Of a stretch of DNA of 39,155 nt, positions 15,809 to 24,765 are shown one piece after another. Below the pieces are notes generated by a model that saw nothing but the letters and a program-made list of their open reading frames with translations, had not been told where the DNA came from and searched no databases. The position numbers were made by a program, and so were the translations under genes. Positions within the stretch are counted from its first letter, which is position 1. The number at the start of each line of letters is the position of its first letter. Source of the DNA: Tannerellaceae bacterium (GTDB lineage: Bacteria; Bacteroidota; Bacteroidia; Bacteroidales; Tannerellaceae); assembly GCA_031276545.1 (NCBI GenBank), contig JAISMW010000019.1, forward strand, positions 1-39,155, read 5' to 3'.

Positions 15809-16711
15809 TTAGAATAATTTTTCGGGGTATTCTCCGGAGTCTACCAGCGCGCGGATTTTTTCTACTACGCCGGGGCGATCGGCTGCGTAGGTGACGCCGA
15901 ACCAGCGGGAGGTGGTGGGCAGGACTTTGACGCGTGCCTTGCCGGCTGTGATCAGTTCGTTTACGGCGAGGGGGATGTAGTATTCGCTCTTTGGGTTCGT
16001 GCCGTTTGCCCGGAGAAATTCTACGAAGATGTCTTCGGAGTATTGGAAGTAGTCGGGGGTGAATCCCCACATGTTCATGGAGACGGGGGTGTTTTCGTGG
16101 AGGACGACGGTGTTTTCGTTTTCGTCGGTGAAGCGTATCTGTCCGTCGATTCGCTGGATGGCGGTGCGTTCGACTACTCCGGTGAGGTAGTTGTCTGCTC
16201 CGGTTTCGCAGACGCCGCGCGCTACTGCTCCGCTTTCGCTCAGTGTGTTTCCGATGCGGTAGCCCACCATGCAGTAGCTGTTTTGCCGTCCTTCCATGGC
16301 TTTGAGTTCTTCGGCGAGTACGGCGAAGCTGTGCCGGCCGTAGAAGTCGTCGGCGTTGATGGCGGCGAAGGGTTCGCGGATGACGGTTTTGCCCATCAGG
16401 AGGGCGTGGTTGGTTCCCCAGGGTTTTTCGCGTCCTTCGGGTACGGTGAAGCCTTCGGGCAGGCAGTCGAGTTCCTGGAAGACGACTTCGACGGGAATAT
16501 GGTGTTCGTACCGGGAGACGATTTTGCGTCGGAAGTCTTCTTCAAAGTGGTGGCGGATGACGAACACGAGTTTGCCGAATCCGCTCCGTATGGCGTCGAA
16601 GATGGAGTAGTCCATGATGGTTTCTCCGTTCGGGCCGAGTCCGTCCAGTTGTTTCAATCCTCCGTAGCGGCTTCCCATGCCGGCCGCCAGAATAAATAAT
16701 GCGGGTTTCAT
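15809..16711 (-). CDS. Sugar-1-phosphate nucleotidyltransferase (NDP-sugar pyrophosphorylase family)
   Basis: 300 aa from the ATG at 16711; sequence further upstream in frame falls in the promoter region. The N-terminal LAAGMGSRYGGLKQLDGLG is the nucleotide-binding signature (GxGxR...K), and FAAINADDFYG holds the metal-binding Asp of the Rossmann-like transferase core. Such enzymes activate hexose-1-phosphates with NTP for polysaccharide or glycoprotein synthesis. The exact sugar is not predictable. It may be cotranscribed with the downstream cyclophilin gene. Confidence 0.85.
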   Translation of the reverse strand: MKPALFILAAGMGSRYGGLKQLDGLGPNGETIMDYSIFDAIRSGFGKLVFVIRHHFEEDFRRKIVSRYEHHIPVEVVFQELDCLPEGFTVPEGREKPWGTNHALLMGKTVIREPFAAINADDFYGRHSFAVLAEELKAMEGRQNSYCMVGYRIGNTLSESGAVARGVCETGADNYLTGVVERTAIQRIDGQIRFTDENENTVVLHENTPVSMNMWGFTPDYFQYSEDIFVEFLRANGTNPKSEYYIPLAVNELITAGKARVKVLPTTSRWFGVTYAADRPGVVEKIRALVDSGEYPEKLF

Positions 16712-16740
16712 ATTTTTAATACGTTTTAGTGTTTGTGCGG

Positions 16741-16748
16741 CAAAGGTA
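16741..16748 (-). promoter_or_regulatory. Bacteroidetes -7 element TACCTTTG
   Basis: Reads TACCTTTG on the minus strand, matching TAnnTTTG, 29 nt upstream of the nucleotidyltransferase ATG. No good -33 box was seen. Confidence 0.55.
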
Positions 16749-16806
16749 AAAAACAAAAGCATATCTTCGTGTCCGAAACTTATTTCCTCCTATAAACCAA
16801 ATAGAC

Positions 16807-17853
16807 ATGATGAAACCTGTTCAGACGGGAATTGCCTCCTACGGCATGTCGGGCTCCGTATTCCATGCCCCTTTTATCGGGTCGCACCCGATGTTTGAGA
16901 TTCATTCCATTGTGGAACGTACAAAGGACGTCGCCCGTGCGCGGTATCCTGCGGCGCGTACGGTGCGGAGCTACGAAGCGATGCTTTCGGAGCCTGATGT
17001 CGAACTGGTGATTGTCAATACGCCCGACGTGACGCATTTCGAGTTTGCCCGGATGGCGCTGCTGGCAGGCAAGCATGTGGTGGTGGAGAAGCCTTTTGTG
17101 TTTGAAGTGGCGCAGGGGGAAGAACTGATTGCCCTGGCGAAGGCGCGGGGGCTGATGCTGGCCGTGTACCAGAACCGGCGATGGGACGGCGACTTCCTGA
17201 CGGTACGCCGGATTCTGGAGGCGGGGCTGCTGGGACGGGTGGTGGAATTTCAGTCGGCCTATCAGCGGTACCGCAGCCATATTCAGGCGGGTACCTGGAA
17301 GGAGAGGGCGGACGGTCGCGTGGGGCTTACGTACAATCTGGGGTCGCACATGATCGATCAGGCGGTGGTGCTTTTCGGCGTACCGCAGGCGGTGTATGCG
17401 GATATTGACCGGCTGCGCGATCAGGGCGAGGTGGACGACTACTATCATCTCCGGCTGATTTATCCTCATGTGAAGGTGTCGCTCCGCGCCGGGTACCTGA
17501 TGCGGGAGGAGACGCCGCGCTACTGCATCCACGGCACGCAGGGTTCGTTCGTCAAGTACGGGCTGGATCCTCAGGAGGAGATGCTGAAGGCCGGCCTCGT
17601 CCCCGGTTTGCCCCGGTGGGGCGCCGAGGACGAGGCGGCATGGGGTACGCTGAACACGGAGGTGAGCGGCTTGCACTTCAGAGGGAAAGTGGAAACGGTC
17701 TGCGGTAATTACGGGGCTTTTTACGACGATATCTACCGGTCTCTGCGCGACGGTACGCCTCCGCTGACGGATGCTGCCGGGGTGCTGCCGGTGATTCGTA
17801 TCATCGAAGCTGCTTTCCGGAGTGTCCGCGAGGGGCGGGCGGTACCGGTATAG
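16807..17853 (+). CDS. Gfo/Idh/MocA family oxidoreductase
   Basis: 348 aa. The Rossmann nucleotide-binding start is the variant GIASYGMSGSVFHAPFI rather than a strict GxGxxG, as in YvaA/YdgJ-like members. VNTPDVTHFEFARMALLAGK and VVVEKPF carry the conserved Asn-Thr-Pro and Glu-Lys-Pro motifs, and NLGSHMIDQAV supplies the catalytic His region. These enzymes oxidise or reduce sugars, inositols or related compounds with NAD(P). Two ATGs stand in tandem at the start. It is divergent from the nucleotidyltransferase, and its 3' end is 8 nt from that of the convergent fucosidase. Confidence 0.92.
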   Translation: MMKPVQTGIASYGMSGSVFHAPFIGSHPMFEIHSIVERTKDVARARYPAARTVRSYEAMLSEPDVELVIVNTPDVTHFEFARMALLAGKHVVVEKPFVFEVAQGEELIALAKARGLMLAVYQNRRWDGDFLTVRRILEAGLLGRVVEFQSAYQRYRSHIQAGTWKERADGRVGLTYNLGSHMIDQAVVLFGVPQAVYADIDRLRDQGEVDDYYHLRLIYPHVKVSLRAGYLMREETPRYCIHGTQGSFVKYGLDPQEEMLKAGLVPGLPRWGAEDEAAWGTLNTEVSGLHFRGKVETVCGNYGAFYDDIYRSLRDGTPPLTDAAGVLPVIRIIEAAFRSVREGRAVPV

Positions 17854-17861
17854 GGCGGGGC

Positions 17862-19238
17862 TTACCGCTGTTCGTCGTAGACGCCCAGCTCGGCGATGGC
17901 GGGGGGAGCGGAGGATTGGTCGATGATGATCTTCACCTTGCCGCCCCATACGCGGGGGAAGCGGTGTAGCTTCACCGTTCTGCTGTCGCCGGAGACTTGT
18001 GCGAGGGTTTCCCATACGCCGTCTTTTTCGTAGAGGAGGCGGTATGCTTGTATGCACCGGCGCGTGTCGTAGACGGTCAGGGTATTGAACGAACGGTAGG
18101 AAGGGAAGTCTACTTCAAACCAGGGTTCGGCTACTTCGGGGTTGGATTCCCAGGAGGTGCGGAAATTGTCGTCGTTTCCGAAATCCATAATCATCATGTC
18201 GTCGCTCCAGCTTGCCTTCACCGGACGGCGCTTCGCGATGTTTTCCGAAATGACGGGCGCGTCGAAGGGCGGAAGGGGCGCGCAGGGGAGGTCTCCGTTC
18301 CACAGGCTGCCGATCTGCTTCAGGGCTTCCAGGGCGTTGGCGTCGATCAGTCCGTCGCGGTTGGGCGCCACGTTGAGAATGAAGTTACAGTAGGCTTGGT
18401 TGAAGAGTTCGAGGTTCTCCCTGACCAGCATCTCCGGGTCTTTTACGGGCGTGTCCGGGAAGGATTCCTTCCAGAACCAGTTTTTATTGATCGGAAGGCA
18501 GGAGAGAGCGGGCAGTCGGTTGTTTTCTTTCGATATATGCTGCCCGGCGCCTTGTTCGTATGATTTGATGTCCGTGTAGAAGAGCATCTCTGCCGGATAC
18601 TTGGCGGCGTTCAGATCCATCAGGAGGCAGTCGGGCTGCAGTTTTTTCACCAGCCGGTATATCTCCTCGAACGGAATGTCTTCGTAGGAAATACGTGACC
18701 AGGGTGCATCCCATCCGTCGATAATGAGGGCGTCTATTTCGCCGTAGTTCGTGAGCAGTTCGGTCAACTGTGCTTTTACCATGTCGACATGCCGGCGCGT
18801 GATATATCCGGGGCGCAGATAGTGATGCGTATCGAGGATGGAGAAATAGAGCATCGTACGCAGTCCTTCCCGGCGGAAGGCGTCGACGTATTCTCTCACT
18901 ACATCCCTTCGGAAGGGGCTGTTCATCACGTTGTATGCGGTTGTTTTCGTGTCCCAGATACAGAATCCGCTATGATGCTTCGCCGTAAGGCATCCGTAGC
19001 GCATGTTGGCGGATTTCGCTGCTCCGGCCCATTGGGAGCAGTCGAGCAGGCGGGGGTTGAAGATGGCCGGATCGGCTTCCGGATCAGGCCAGTCGTGGTT
19101 TGTAAACGTCGGAATATTGAAATGAATAAACATGCCGAACTTTAAGTCTACAAAATCCTGCTGCAGCCGGCGCAGGTCTTTGGCCTCCGAATCCGGAAGG
19201 AAAGAAAAAATCAGAAGTAAAACAAGAATACGTTTCAT
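17862..19238 (-). CDS. Alpha-L-fucosidase, GH29, secreted
   Basis: 458 aa with an N-terminal signal peptide ending near DSEA. GH29 features are FGMFIHFN (residues about 34-41), CLTAKHHSGFCIWD (about 83-96, substrate-binding His pair), MLYFSILD, and the nucleophile region IDALIIDGWDAPW (Asp at about 174). About 330-458 form a beta-rich C-terminal region that could be an F5/8-type carbohydrate-binding domain (WFEVDFPSYRSFNTLTVYD). It removes terminal fucose from host or plant glycans in the periplasm. The C-terminal strand IAELGVYDEQR looks complete. Confidence 0.9.
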   Translation of the reverse strand: MKRILVLLLIFSFLPDSEAKDLRRLQQDFVDLKFGMFIHFNIPTFTNHDWPDPEADPAIFNPRLLDCSQWAGAAKSANMRYGCLTAKHHSGFCIWDTKTTAYNVMNSPFRRDVVREYVDAFRREGLRTMLYFSILDTHHYLRPGYITRRHVDMVKAQLTELLTNYGEIDALIIDGWDAPWSRISYEDIPFEEIYRLVKKLQPDCLLMDLNAAKYPAEMLFYTDIKSYEQGAGQHISKENNRLPALSCLPINKNWFWKESFPDTPVKDPEMLVRENLELFNQAYCNFILNVAPNRDGLIDANALEALKQIGSLWNGDLPCAPLPPFDAPVISENIAKRRPVKASWSDDMMIMDFGNDDNFRTSWESNPEVAEPWFEVDFPSYRSFNTLTVYDTRRCIQAYRLLYEKDGVWETLAQVSGDSRTVKLHRFPRVWGGKVKIIIDQSSAPPAIAELGVYDEQR

Positions 19239-19265
19239 GGCTTTGTATATTTATAAATGAAGGTG

Positions 19266-19273
19266 CAAAGATA
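19266..19273 (-). promoter_or_regulatory. Bacteroidetes -7 element TATCTTTG
   Basis: Minus-strand TATCTTTG, 27 nt upstream of the fucosidase ATG, matches TAnnTTTG. A CTTG lies 17 nt further upstream, slightly closer than the usual 19-21. Confidence 0.55.
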
Positions 19274-19416
19274 AGCGGATATTTGGAAGACAAGGGATGC
19301 CGTGATTCCGCGTTGCCCTGCCCTGCGCTCTCCGTGTAGCCCCACATGGGTTTGCAAAGGCCTGCGGAGTGTGCGAAATTGTACCGTTTTCTGTGATTTG
19401 CGTTTGTTTTATGGAT

Positions 19417-19545
19417 TTATTGACCCACCACGCCGGAGTGGGGGTACGGGCATACGGGCGCCGAGCAGGAGGATACCGTGATGGTATAGGTGGCCGGCGT
19501 ACCGGTGCAGCCGTAGAAGTAGGGCGTGACGGTGATCCGGTAGCT
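19417..19545 (-). pseudogene. C-terminal fragment of a PKD-like-domain surface protein
   Basis: The minus frame reads YRITVTPYFYGCTGTPATYTITV, then about 18 residues to a stop at 19417. Y-x-ITP...GCTGTPATYTITV is the repeated PKD-like domain of Bacteroidetes adhesin-like proteins. Only part of one domain is left. Its 5' side joins directly onto the 21-bp array, whose units happen to stay open in the same frame. There is no start codon, signal peptide or upstream domain, so it is a remnant. Confidence 0.55.
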
Positions 19546-19580
19546 TGGGGCCAACCCCCGCGGGGGCTTCCCCCAAGCTA
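19541..19580. repeat. Nested inverted repeat at the entry to the 21-bp array
   Basis: TAGCTTGGGG (19541-19550) pairs with CCCCAAGCTA (19571-19580), enclosing the palindrome CCCCCGCGGGGG (19555-19566). The outer left arm is an inverted copy of the array motif, so the array has one inverted unit at this end. Confidence 0.6.
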
Positions 19581-19946
19581 CGGGGTGGGCTTCCCCCAAG
19601 CTACGGGGGCTTTCCCCCAAGCTACGGTGGGCTTCCCCCAAGCCACGGGGGAGTTCCCCCAAGCCACGGGGGGCTTCCCCCAAGCTGCGGGGGGCTTCCC
19701 CCAAGCCGCGGGGGGCTTCCCCCAAGCTCCGGGGGACTTCCCTCAAGCTCCGGGGGAGTTCCCCCAAGCTCCGGGGGACTTCCCCCAAGCCACGGGGGAG
19801 TTCCCCCAAGCCACGGGGGAGTTCCCCCAAGCCACGGGGGGCTTCCCCCAAGCTGCGGGGGGCTTCCCCCAAGCCACGGGGGAGTTCCCCCAAGCTGCGG
19901 GGGGCTTCCCCCAAGCCGCGAGGGAGTTCCCCCAAGCTGCGGGGGA
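19562..19946. repeat. About 21-bp G/C-rich tandem array, 18 units
   Basis: Eighteen units of GGGGGCTTCCCCCAAGCTGCG type are present. Variable positions are the linker between the G- and C-runs (GCTT, ACTT or AGTT) and the YRC/CCG block before the G-run. The first three units have small indels; the rest keep exactly 21 bp. Each unit can form a tight GGGG(G)CTTCCCC(C) hairpin. It starts within 10 bp of the miaA stop codon, so it lies in the 3' trailer of the lpx-miaA transcript. No protein is likely despite both strands being open. Confidence 0.93.
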
Positions 19947-19954
19947 GTGCCTGT

Positions 19955-20860
19955 TCAGTCGGCAATGGAATCCTGAATGTGGCGGAGGATGGCGGTTTCG
20001 TCGTCGGGGTGAAACCAGGTGATTTCCCGGTCGCGCCTGAACCAGGTCATCTGTTTGCGTGCGTATACGCGTGTGTTTCTTTTGATTTTTTCGACGGCTT
20101 CGTCCAGCGAGAGGTTTCCGTCCAGATATTGGAACAGTTCTTTGTAGCCTACGGTATTGAGTGCATTGAGGTGTCTGAAGGGGTATACCCTCCGGGCTTC
20201 TTCGAGGAAGCCGTCGACCATCATCTGCTCCACCCGGAGGTTGATGCGTTTGCAGAGTTCTTCGCGGTTGCGGACGAGTCCTGTTTTCAGGATTCGGAAG
20301 GGTCGTGCCTTTCGGCTGTTTGTGCGGAAGGAGGAGTAGGGGCGGCCGGCTGTTCGGCATATTTCCACGGCGTGGATGACGCGTTTGTAGTTCTGCCGGT
20401 CTACGGATTCGTAATGCCGGGGGTCGGTTTGTTTTAATTCTTCCAGTATGGGGAGCAGTCCTTCGCGTGCGTACTGCCGGTAGATGGCTTCGCGGATGTG
20501 CGGCGCTACGGAGGGCATCCGGTCTATTCCCTTGCATACGGCGTCGATGTACATCATGGAGCCGCCTGTCATGAGGACTACCGGAACGGTTTTGTAGAGG
20601 GCGTCCAGCAGCGCCAGGGCGTCCGTTTCGAAACGTGCCGCACTGTAATGCTCCGTCAGTTCGAGTATTCCGGTCATGTAATGTGTGACCCGTTCCCGCT
20701 GCCGGGGATCGGGCGCTGCCGTACCGATGGGGATATCCTTATAGATCTGTCGGGAATCGGAAGAGATAACGGGTGAGTGAAAGTGTTCGGCGATTCGCAG
20801 GCTTAGTTCCGTTTTTCCCACTCCGGTGGGGCCTGTCAGTATAAGAAGGGTATTGTTCAA
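19955..20860 (-). CDS. miaA: tRNA dimethylallyltransferase MiaA
   Basis: 301 aa. P-loop GPTGVGKT (residues 10-17), DSRQIYKDIPIGTAAP with the catalytic Asp and substrate-recognition region, GGSMMYIDAVCKG, and the tRNA-binding segments VDRQNYKRVIHAVEI and NTVGYKELFQYLDG are all present, with RNTRVYARKQMTWFR near the end. It adds a dimethylallyl group to A37 of tRNAs reading UNN codons. Its ATG overlaps the stop of the upstream gene by 4 nt (ATGA), showing cotranscription. Confidence 0.97.
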   Translation of the reverse strand: MNNTLLILTGPTGVGKTELSLRIAEHFHSPVISSDSRQIYKDIPIGTAAPDPRQRERVTHYMTGILELTEHYSAARFETDALALLDALYKTVPVVLMTGGSMMYIDAVCKGIDRMPSVAPHIREAIYRQYAREGLLPILEELKQTDPRHYESVDRQNYKRVIHAVEICRTAGRPYSSFRTNSRKARPFRILKTGLVRNREELCKRINLRVEQMMVDGFLEEARRVYPFRHLNALNTVGYKELFQYLDGNLSLDEAVEKIKRNTRVYARKQMTWFRRDREITWFHPDDETAILRHIQDSIAD

Positions 20861-21414
20861 TAACGTTCTTCGTCAAAGGGGTTTTGGAGATTATCCAGTC
20901 CGTCGAATCCTTCGCTGTCCAGTTCGTCGATGTCGAAGTCTGAGTCGCCGTAGAAGTTTTCTCCCAGTGAATCGGAGGCTACCATTTTGGCTTCTGCTTC
21001 TTCAAAACTCACGGTCTGCGGAGGCGGTACACCTTCCGAGCGGCTGCATACGGGTTGCTTCAATCTTTTGCCGGGTATGATTTCCCGGAGTTCCATGAAG
21101 AAAGCCCGTTCTGTCATGTAGTCAAATACGTAGAGCAGCTTCTGGTCTTCGTCTTCCAGCAGTTCTTCCAGCTGCGTACTTTCCATGACATATGCGTCTT
21201 CTTCGGAAGAAGTGTCCATATCCACTAATGTGATTTCGGTTTTCCGGTTCCATTCGTCATCGCAGATGAAGAAGGAACTCATCTGGTCGGCGGTGTATCC
21301 TGCCGATTTCAGGATGATATGATGCAAATCTAAAAAGGAGGCTTCCGAATCAATCTCAATTTCTCTCATGAAATTGTCGGCCTCGTCGGACAATAGAAGA
21401 AATCTGTAAATCAT
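20857..21414 (-). CDS. Small acidic protein, pRiA4b ORF-3-like (function unknown)
   Basis: 185 aa, strongly acidic. The first about 130 residues resemble the plasmid pRiA4b ORF-3-like fold (YRFLLLSDEADNFMREIEID; FLDLHHIILKSAGYT; MSSFFICDDEWNRKTEITL; KLLYVFDYMTERAFFMEL). The last about 50 residues are acidic and low in complexity. There is no signal peptide or membrane segment. It lies between lpxA (40 nt away) and miaA (4-nt overlap), an arrangement I recall from other Bacteroides-like genomes, but its role is unknown. Confidence 0.7.
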   Translation of the reverse strand: MIYRFLLLSDEADNFMREIEIDSEASFLDLHHIILKSAGYTADQMSSFFICDDEWNRKTEITLVDMDTSSEEDAYVMESTQLEELLEDEDQKLLYVFDYMTERAFFMELREIIPGKRLKQPVCSRSEGVPPPQTVSFEEAEAKMVASDSLGENFYGDSDFDIDELDSEGFDGLDNLQNPFDEERY

Positions 21415-21454
21415 AGTCGCTTGTTTTATATGGTGTCAAATGTAATTGTAAGGA

Positions 21455-22243
21455 TTAAAGTTCGTCGATGGAACCTCTTACGATGCCCCGCCGGGAGGTT
21501 TTGATAAAGTTCAGAATCAAATCCCGTTCTTCGCTTGATTCGTATTCCGTTTCGATGGCTTTCAGGGCGTCCGAATTGTTCAGCCCCCTGGTGTAGAGCG
21601 TCCGGTATATGTCCTGTATCAAGAATACCTGTTCGTTGGTAAATCCTCTGCGTCGCAGGCCTACGATGTTGATTCCGCAGTATACAATCGGGTCGCGTCC
21701 GATGAGGGTGTAGGGGGGGATGTCTTTGCCGATGCGCGAGCCTCCCTGTATCATGACATGCTTTGATATGCGCGTGAACTGATGCACCAGGCTTCCTCCG
21801 CTGACGATGGCGAAATCATCTATATCCACTTCGCCGGCCAGTTGGGAGGCGTTGCCGATAATGATGTGGTCTTTCAGTATGCAATCGTGAGCAATATGGC
21901 TGTAGGCCATGATGAGGCAATGGTTTCCGATGATGGTCTTTCCTTTGGAGGCCGTGCCCCGGTTGACGGTTACGCATTCCCGGATGGTGGTGTGATGACC
22001 TATTTCCGCGGTTGTCTTTTCTCCTACAAATTTCAGATCCTGCGGGATACCGGCGATGACGGCTCCCGGAAATATCCGGCAGTCATTGCCTATCCTTGCT
22101 CCGTCGAGGATAGTGGTATGGGGGTATATCCGGCAGTTGTCGCCTATCACTACGTCTTTTTCGATAACGGCAAACGGGTCTATTACGACATTTTTCCCTA
22201 TCCCGGCTTCCGGGTGAATAAGAGCTAATGGAGAATGGCTCAT
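21455..22243 (-). CDS. lpxA: UDP-N-acetylglucosamine O-acyltransferase LpxA
   Basis: 262 aa. Left-handed beta-helix hexapeptide repeats run through the first about 190 residues ([29 protein letters not shown]). The catalytic His is in LIMAYSHIAHDCIL, followed by VHQFTRISKHVMIQGGSRIG and a helical C-terminus (NIVGLRRRGFTNEQ). It transfers a 3-hydroxyacyl chain from ACP to UDP-GlcNAc, the first step of lipid A synthesis in the cytosol. It starts 10 nt after the stop of lpxC-fabZ. Confidence 0.97.
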   Translation of the reverse strand: MSHSPLALIHPEAGIGKNVVIDPFAVIEKDVVIGDNCRIYPHTTILDGARIGNDCRIFPGAVIAGIPQDLKFVGEKTTAEIGHHTTIRECVTVNRGTASKGKTIIGNHCLIMAYSHIAHDCILKDHIIIGNASQLAGEVDIDDFAIVSGGSLVHQFTRISKHVMIQGGSRIGKDIPPYTLIGRDPIVYCGINIVGLRRRGFTNEQVFLIQDIYRTLYTRGLNNSDALKAIETEYESSEERDLILNFIKTSRRGIVRGSIDEL

Positions 22244-22253
22244 GATTTTTGTG

Positions 22254-23651
22254 TTATTTGTTTTTGATGATTTGTGCCATAAACTCAGCTTCGCACACTA
22301 ATTTTTCTCCCACGAATACGTAGCCTTTCATCGTGGAAATACCCCGGCGAATCGGAGTAATCATTTCGAGGCGGAGAATCAGCGTATCACCCGGTATTAC
22401 TTTCTGACGGAATTTCACCTGGTCGATTTTCAGGAAATAAGTGGAGTAGCGTTCCGGATCGTCTACGGAATTTAAGACCAGCAAGCCTCCGGTCTGCGCC
22501 ATGGCTTCTACCAGCAGTACGCCCGGCATCACCGGCTCCTGGGGGAAGTGTCCCTGAAAGAAGGGTTCGTTGACCGTTGTGTTTTTCACACCGACAATGT
22601 AATTGCCGTCTATTTCGATGATCTTATCCACCAGCAGGAACGGATACCGGTGGGGCAACAGTTCCTTGATGCGGTTTACATCCATCAGGGGGGCGGCGTT
22701 CGGGTCGTATAGCGGCACCTGAACTTCATTCATCTTGATGTCTTTCCGGATGGTGCGTGCCAACTGGTTGTTTATCTTGTGTCCCGGCCGGGTGGCGATG
22801 ATTCGTCCGCGGATGGGCTTCCCGATGAGGGCGATGTCGCCGATTACATCAATCAGCTTATGGCGTGCCGGTTCGTTGTTGAACACCAGCGGCTTGTTGT
22901 TTATATAACCCGTCGAGCGAATATCCCTGAACGGTACATTCAGTTTCTCTGCCAGGTTTTTCAGCGCTTCCTTCGGCATCTCTTGGTCGTATATGACGAT
23001 AGCATTGTCCAGGTCGCCTCCTTTTATCAGGTTGTTCGTCAGCAATGTTTCTATCTCGCGTACAAACACAAAGGTGCGTGAAGCGGCTATTTCGGAGGAA
23101 AACTCGCTCAGGTCGTTCAATGTGGCGAACTGGTTCGAAAGAACCGGCGAATCGAAAGAAATTAATACATTGATGCTGAATTTATCATCGGGGAGCACAA
23201 TCAGCGAGGAACCGGTGGCTTCGTCTTTCACTTCTATTTTGTGCTTTACGATATAAAAGTCTCTTGGGGCATTCTGTTCGGCAAGGCCTGCCTTTTCTAT
23301 TTCTTCCACATAGAAACGCGAACTGCCGTCGAGGATTGGAAATTCGGGGGCGTCCACTTCGATCAGACAGTTATCGATCCCTGCCGCGTACAGGGCAGCC
23401 AGGGCATGTTCGACGGTGCTTACCTGCACATTGTTGCGGGCGATGACGGTGCCTCGCTGCGTATTCACCACATTCTCGGCCAGCGCGTCTATGACGGGCT
23501 GTTCTTCCAAATCTATGCGTTTGATTTTGTAACCGTGGTTTTCGGGGGCCGGATGGAATGTGATGCAAATATTCAATCCGGTGTGCAAACCTTTGCCCTG
23601 CAGAGAGAAACTTTGGGCAAGCGTATTCTGTTTTAGCATATTATTATTCAT
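22254..23651 (-). CDS. lpxC-fabZ: Bifunctional UDP-3-O-acyl-GlcNAc deacetylase / 3-hydroxyacyl-ACP dehydratase (LpxC-FabZ fusion)
   Basis: 465 aa. The N-terminal about 300 residues are LpxC: zinc ligands in TVEHALAAL and in HKLIDVIGD, plus the conserved GKGLHTG and [15 protein letters not shown]. The C-terminal about 150 residues are Fab[15 protein letters not shown] and the active-site stretch [20 protein letters not shown]. The fusion joins the committed lipid A step to fatty-acid elongation and is typical of Bacteroidetes. The ATG at 23651 overlaps lpxD by 8 nt. A second ATG at 23639 (MLKQNTLAQ) would leave a 4-nt gap and is equally plausible. Confidence 0.97.
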   Translation of the reverse strand: MNNNMLKQNTLAQSFSLQGKGLHTGLNICITFHPAPENHGYKIKRIDLEEQPVIDALAENVVNTQRGTVIARNNVQVSTVEHALAALYAAGIDNCLIEVDAPEFPILDGSSRFYVEEIEKAGLAEQNAPRDFYIVKHKIEVKDEATGSSLIVLPDDKFSINVLISFDSPVLSNQFATLNDLSEFSSEIAASRTFVFVREIETLLTNNLIKGGDLDNAIVIYDQEMPKEALKNLAEKLNVPFRDIRSTGYINNKPLVFNNEPARHKLIDVIGDIALIGKPIRGRIIATRPGHKINNQLARTIRKDIKMNEVQVPLYDPNAAPLMDVNRIKELLPHRYPFLLVDKIIEIDGNYIVGVKNTTVNEPFFQGHFPQEPVMPGVLLVEAMAQTGGLLVLNSVDDPERYSTYFLKIDQVKFRQKVIPGDTLILRLEMITPIRRGISTMKGYVFVGEKLVCEAEFMAQIIKNK

Positions 23652-24687
23652 GTGTTAATTCCTTCTTTAACTGATCTACTTCCTCCCGTAATTTCGCAAG
23701 CGAGCGGTACATCTCCGGCAAACGGCTGAAGATAACACTGGAGCGCATATAGTCTCTCGAATCAATGGCTGGTGAACCCAGCAGGGTCTGTTCCGTTTTT
23801 ATATTGCTCATCACTCCTGCCTGGGCGCCGATAGCTACACGGTCGGCTATGTGTATATGTCCGGCCAGGCCGGACTGACCGCCGAAGCGGCAATGACTGC
23901 CTATCTTTACCGAACCGGATATGCCTGCCTGGGCTGCCATGACGGTATGCTCGCCGATTTCCACATTGTGGGCTATCTGCACCAGATTATCCAGTTTCAC
24001 GCCTTTGCGGATGATCGTTGCGTCCATCACGGCGCGGTCGATGGTGGTATTGGCTCCGATTTCCACATCGTCTTCTATGATGACATATCCCAGTTGAGGT
24101 ATTTTTTTGTACGCTCCTCCTTCGGGGGCAAAGCCGAATCCGTCCGAACCGATCACGCAGCCGGCATGAAGGATGCAGCGGTTGGCGATGGTACAATCCT
24201 TATAGATCGTGACGTGGGGATACAGCAGGCAGTCGTCGCCCACCGAGGTGTTGTCGCCGATGTAGGTATAGGGATAAATCCTGCAGTTGTCTCCTATCTT
24301 CACATTTTCGCCGATGTAGGTGAACGTGCCTATATAGCAGCCTTCCCCCACCGTGGCCGAAGCATGGATAAAGGCGGTAGAGTCTATACCTTCCTTTTTC
24401 TGTTCGGACTGTCCTGCTATCTCCAGCAGAACGGCCAGCGCAGCGTACGCATTGGGTACGCGAATCAGGGTGCTTTTTATATGGGAAGACGGCTTAAATT
24501 CATTATTTACCAGTACAACACTTGCTTCGGTATGATAGATATACGGTTCGTATTTGGGATTCGCTAAGAAAGTTAATGAATGAGGCTTTCCTTCTTCTAT
24601 TTTTGAGAAATTATTCACTTTCACCTCCGGGTCACCATCGACAGTTCCTTTTAGGATGTTCGCGATTTGTTGGGCTGTAAACTCCAT
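23644..24687 (-). CDS. lpxD: UDP-3-O-acylglucosamine N-acyltransferase LpxD
   Basis: 347 aa. There is an N-terminal uridine-binding domain ([25 protein letters not shown]), hexapeptide-repeat beta-helix ([18 protein letters not shown]), catalytic-His region [15 protein letters not shown], and a C-terminal helix ([15 protein letters not shown]). It adds the second 3-hydroxyacyl chain in lipid A synthesis. It is the first gene of lpxD-lpxC/fabZ-lpxA-(small acidic)-miaA, with 78 nt separating it from pyrF upstream. That gap has CATCTTTG, one mismatch from the -7 box, so it may hold its own promoter. Confidence 0.97.
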   Translation of the reverse strand: MEFTAQQIANILKGTVDGDPEVKVNNFSKIEEGKPHSLTFLANPKYEPYIYHTEASVVLVNNEFKPSSHIKSTLIRVPNAYAALAVLLEIAGQSEQKKEGIDSTAFIHASATVGEGCYIGTFTYIGENVKIGDNCRIYPYTYIGDNTSVGDDCLLYPHVTIYKDCTIANRCILHAGCVIGSDGFGFAPEGGAYKKIPQLGYVIIEDDVEIGANTTIDRAVMDATIIRKGVKLDNLVQIAHNVEIGEHTVMAAQAGISGSVKIGSHCRFGGQSGLAGHIHIADRVAIGAQAGVMSNIKTEQTLLGSPAIDSRDYMRSSVIFSRLPEMYRSLAKLREEVDQLKKELTHE

Positions 24688-24765
24688 TATGTACTACAGT
24701 TATCGTATTTTATTGTATTGTTGTGTTCATGTATTCCGCAAAGATGATAAAAAATATCGGTATAG

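Noticed and set aside
16780..18057. 425-residue minus frame opposite the oxidoreductase
   Set aside because: It overlaps two recognised genes and its composition (Arg/His/Pro-rich) is typical of antisense translation.
19417..19965. 182-residue minus frame made of GLGEAPRS-type repeats plus PKD fragment
   Set aside because: It has a TTG start overlapping the miaA end, and the repeat is open on both strands; only the PKD fragment looks protein-derived.
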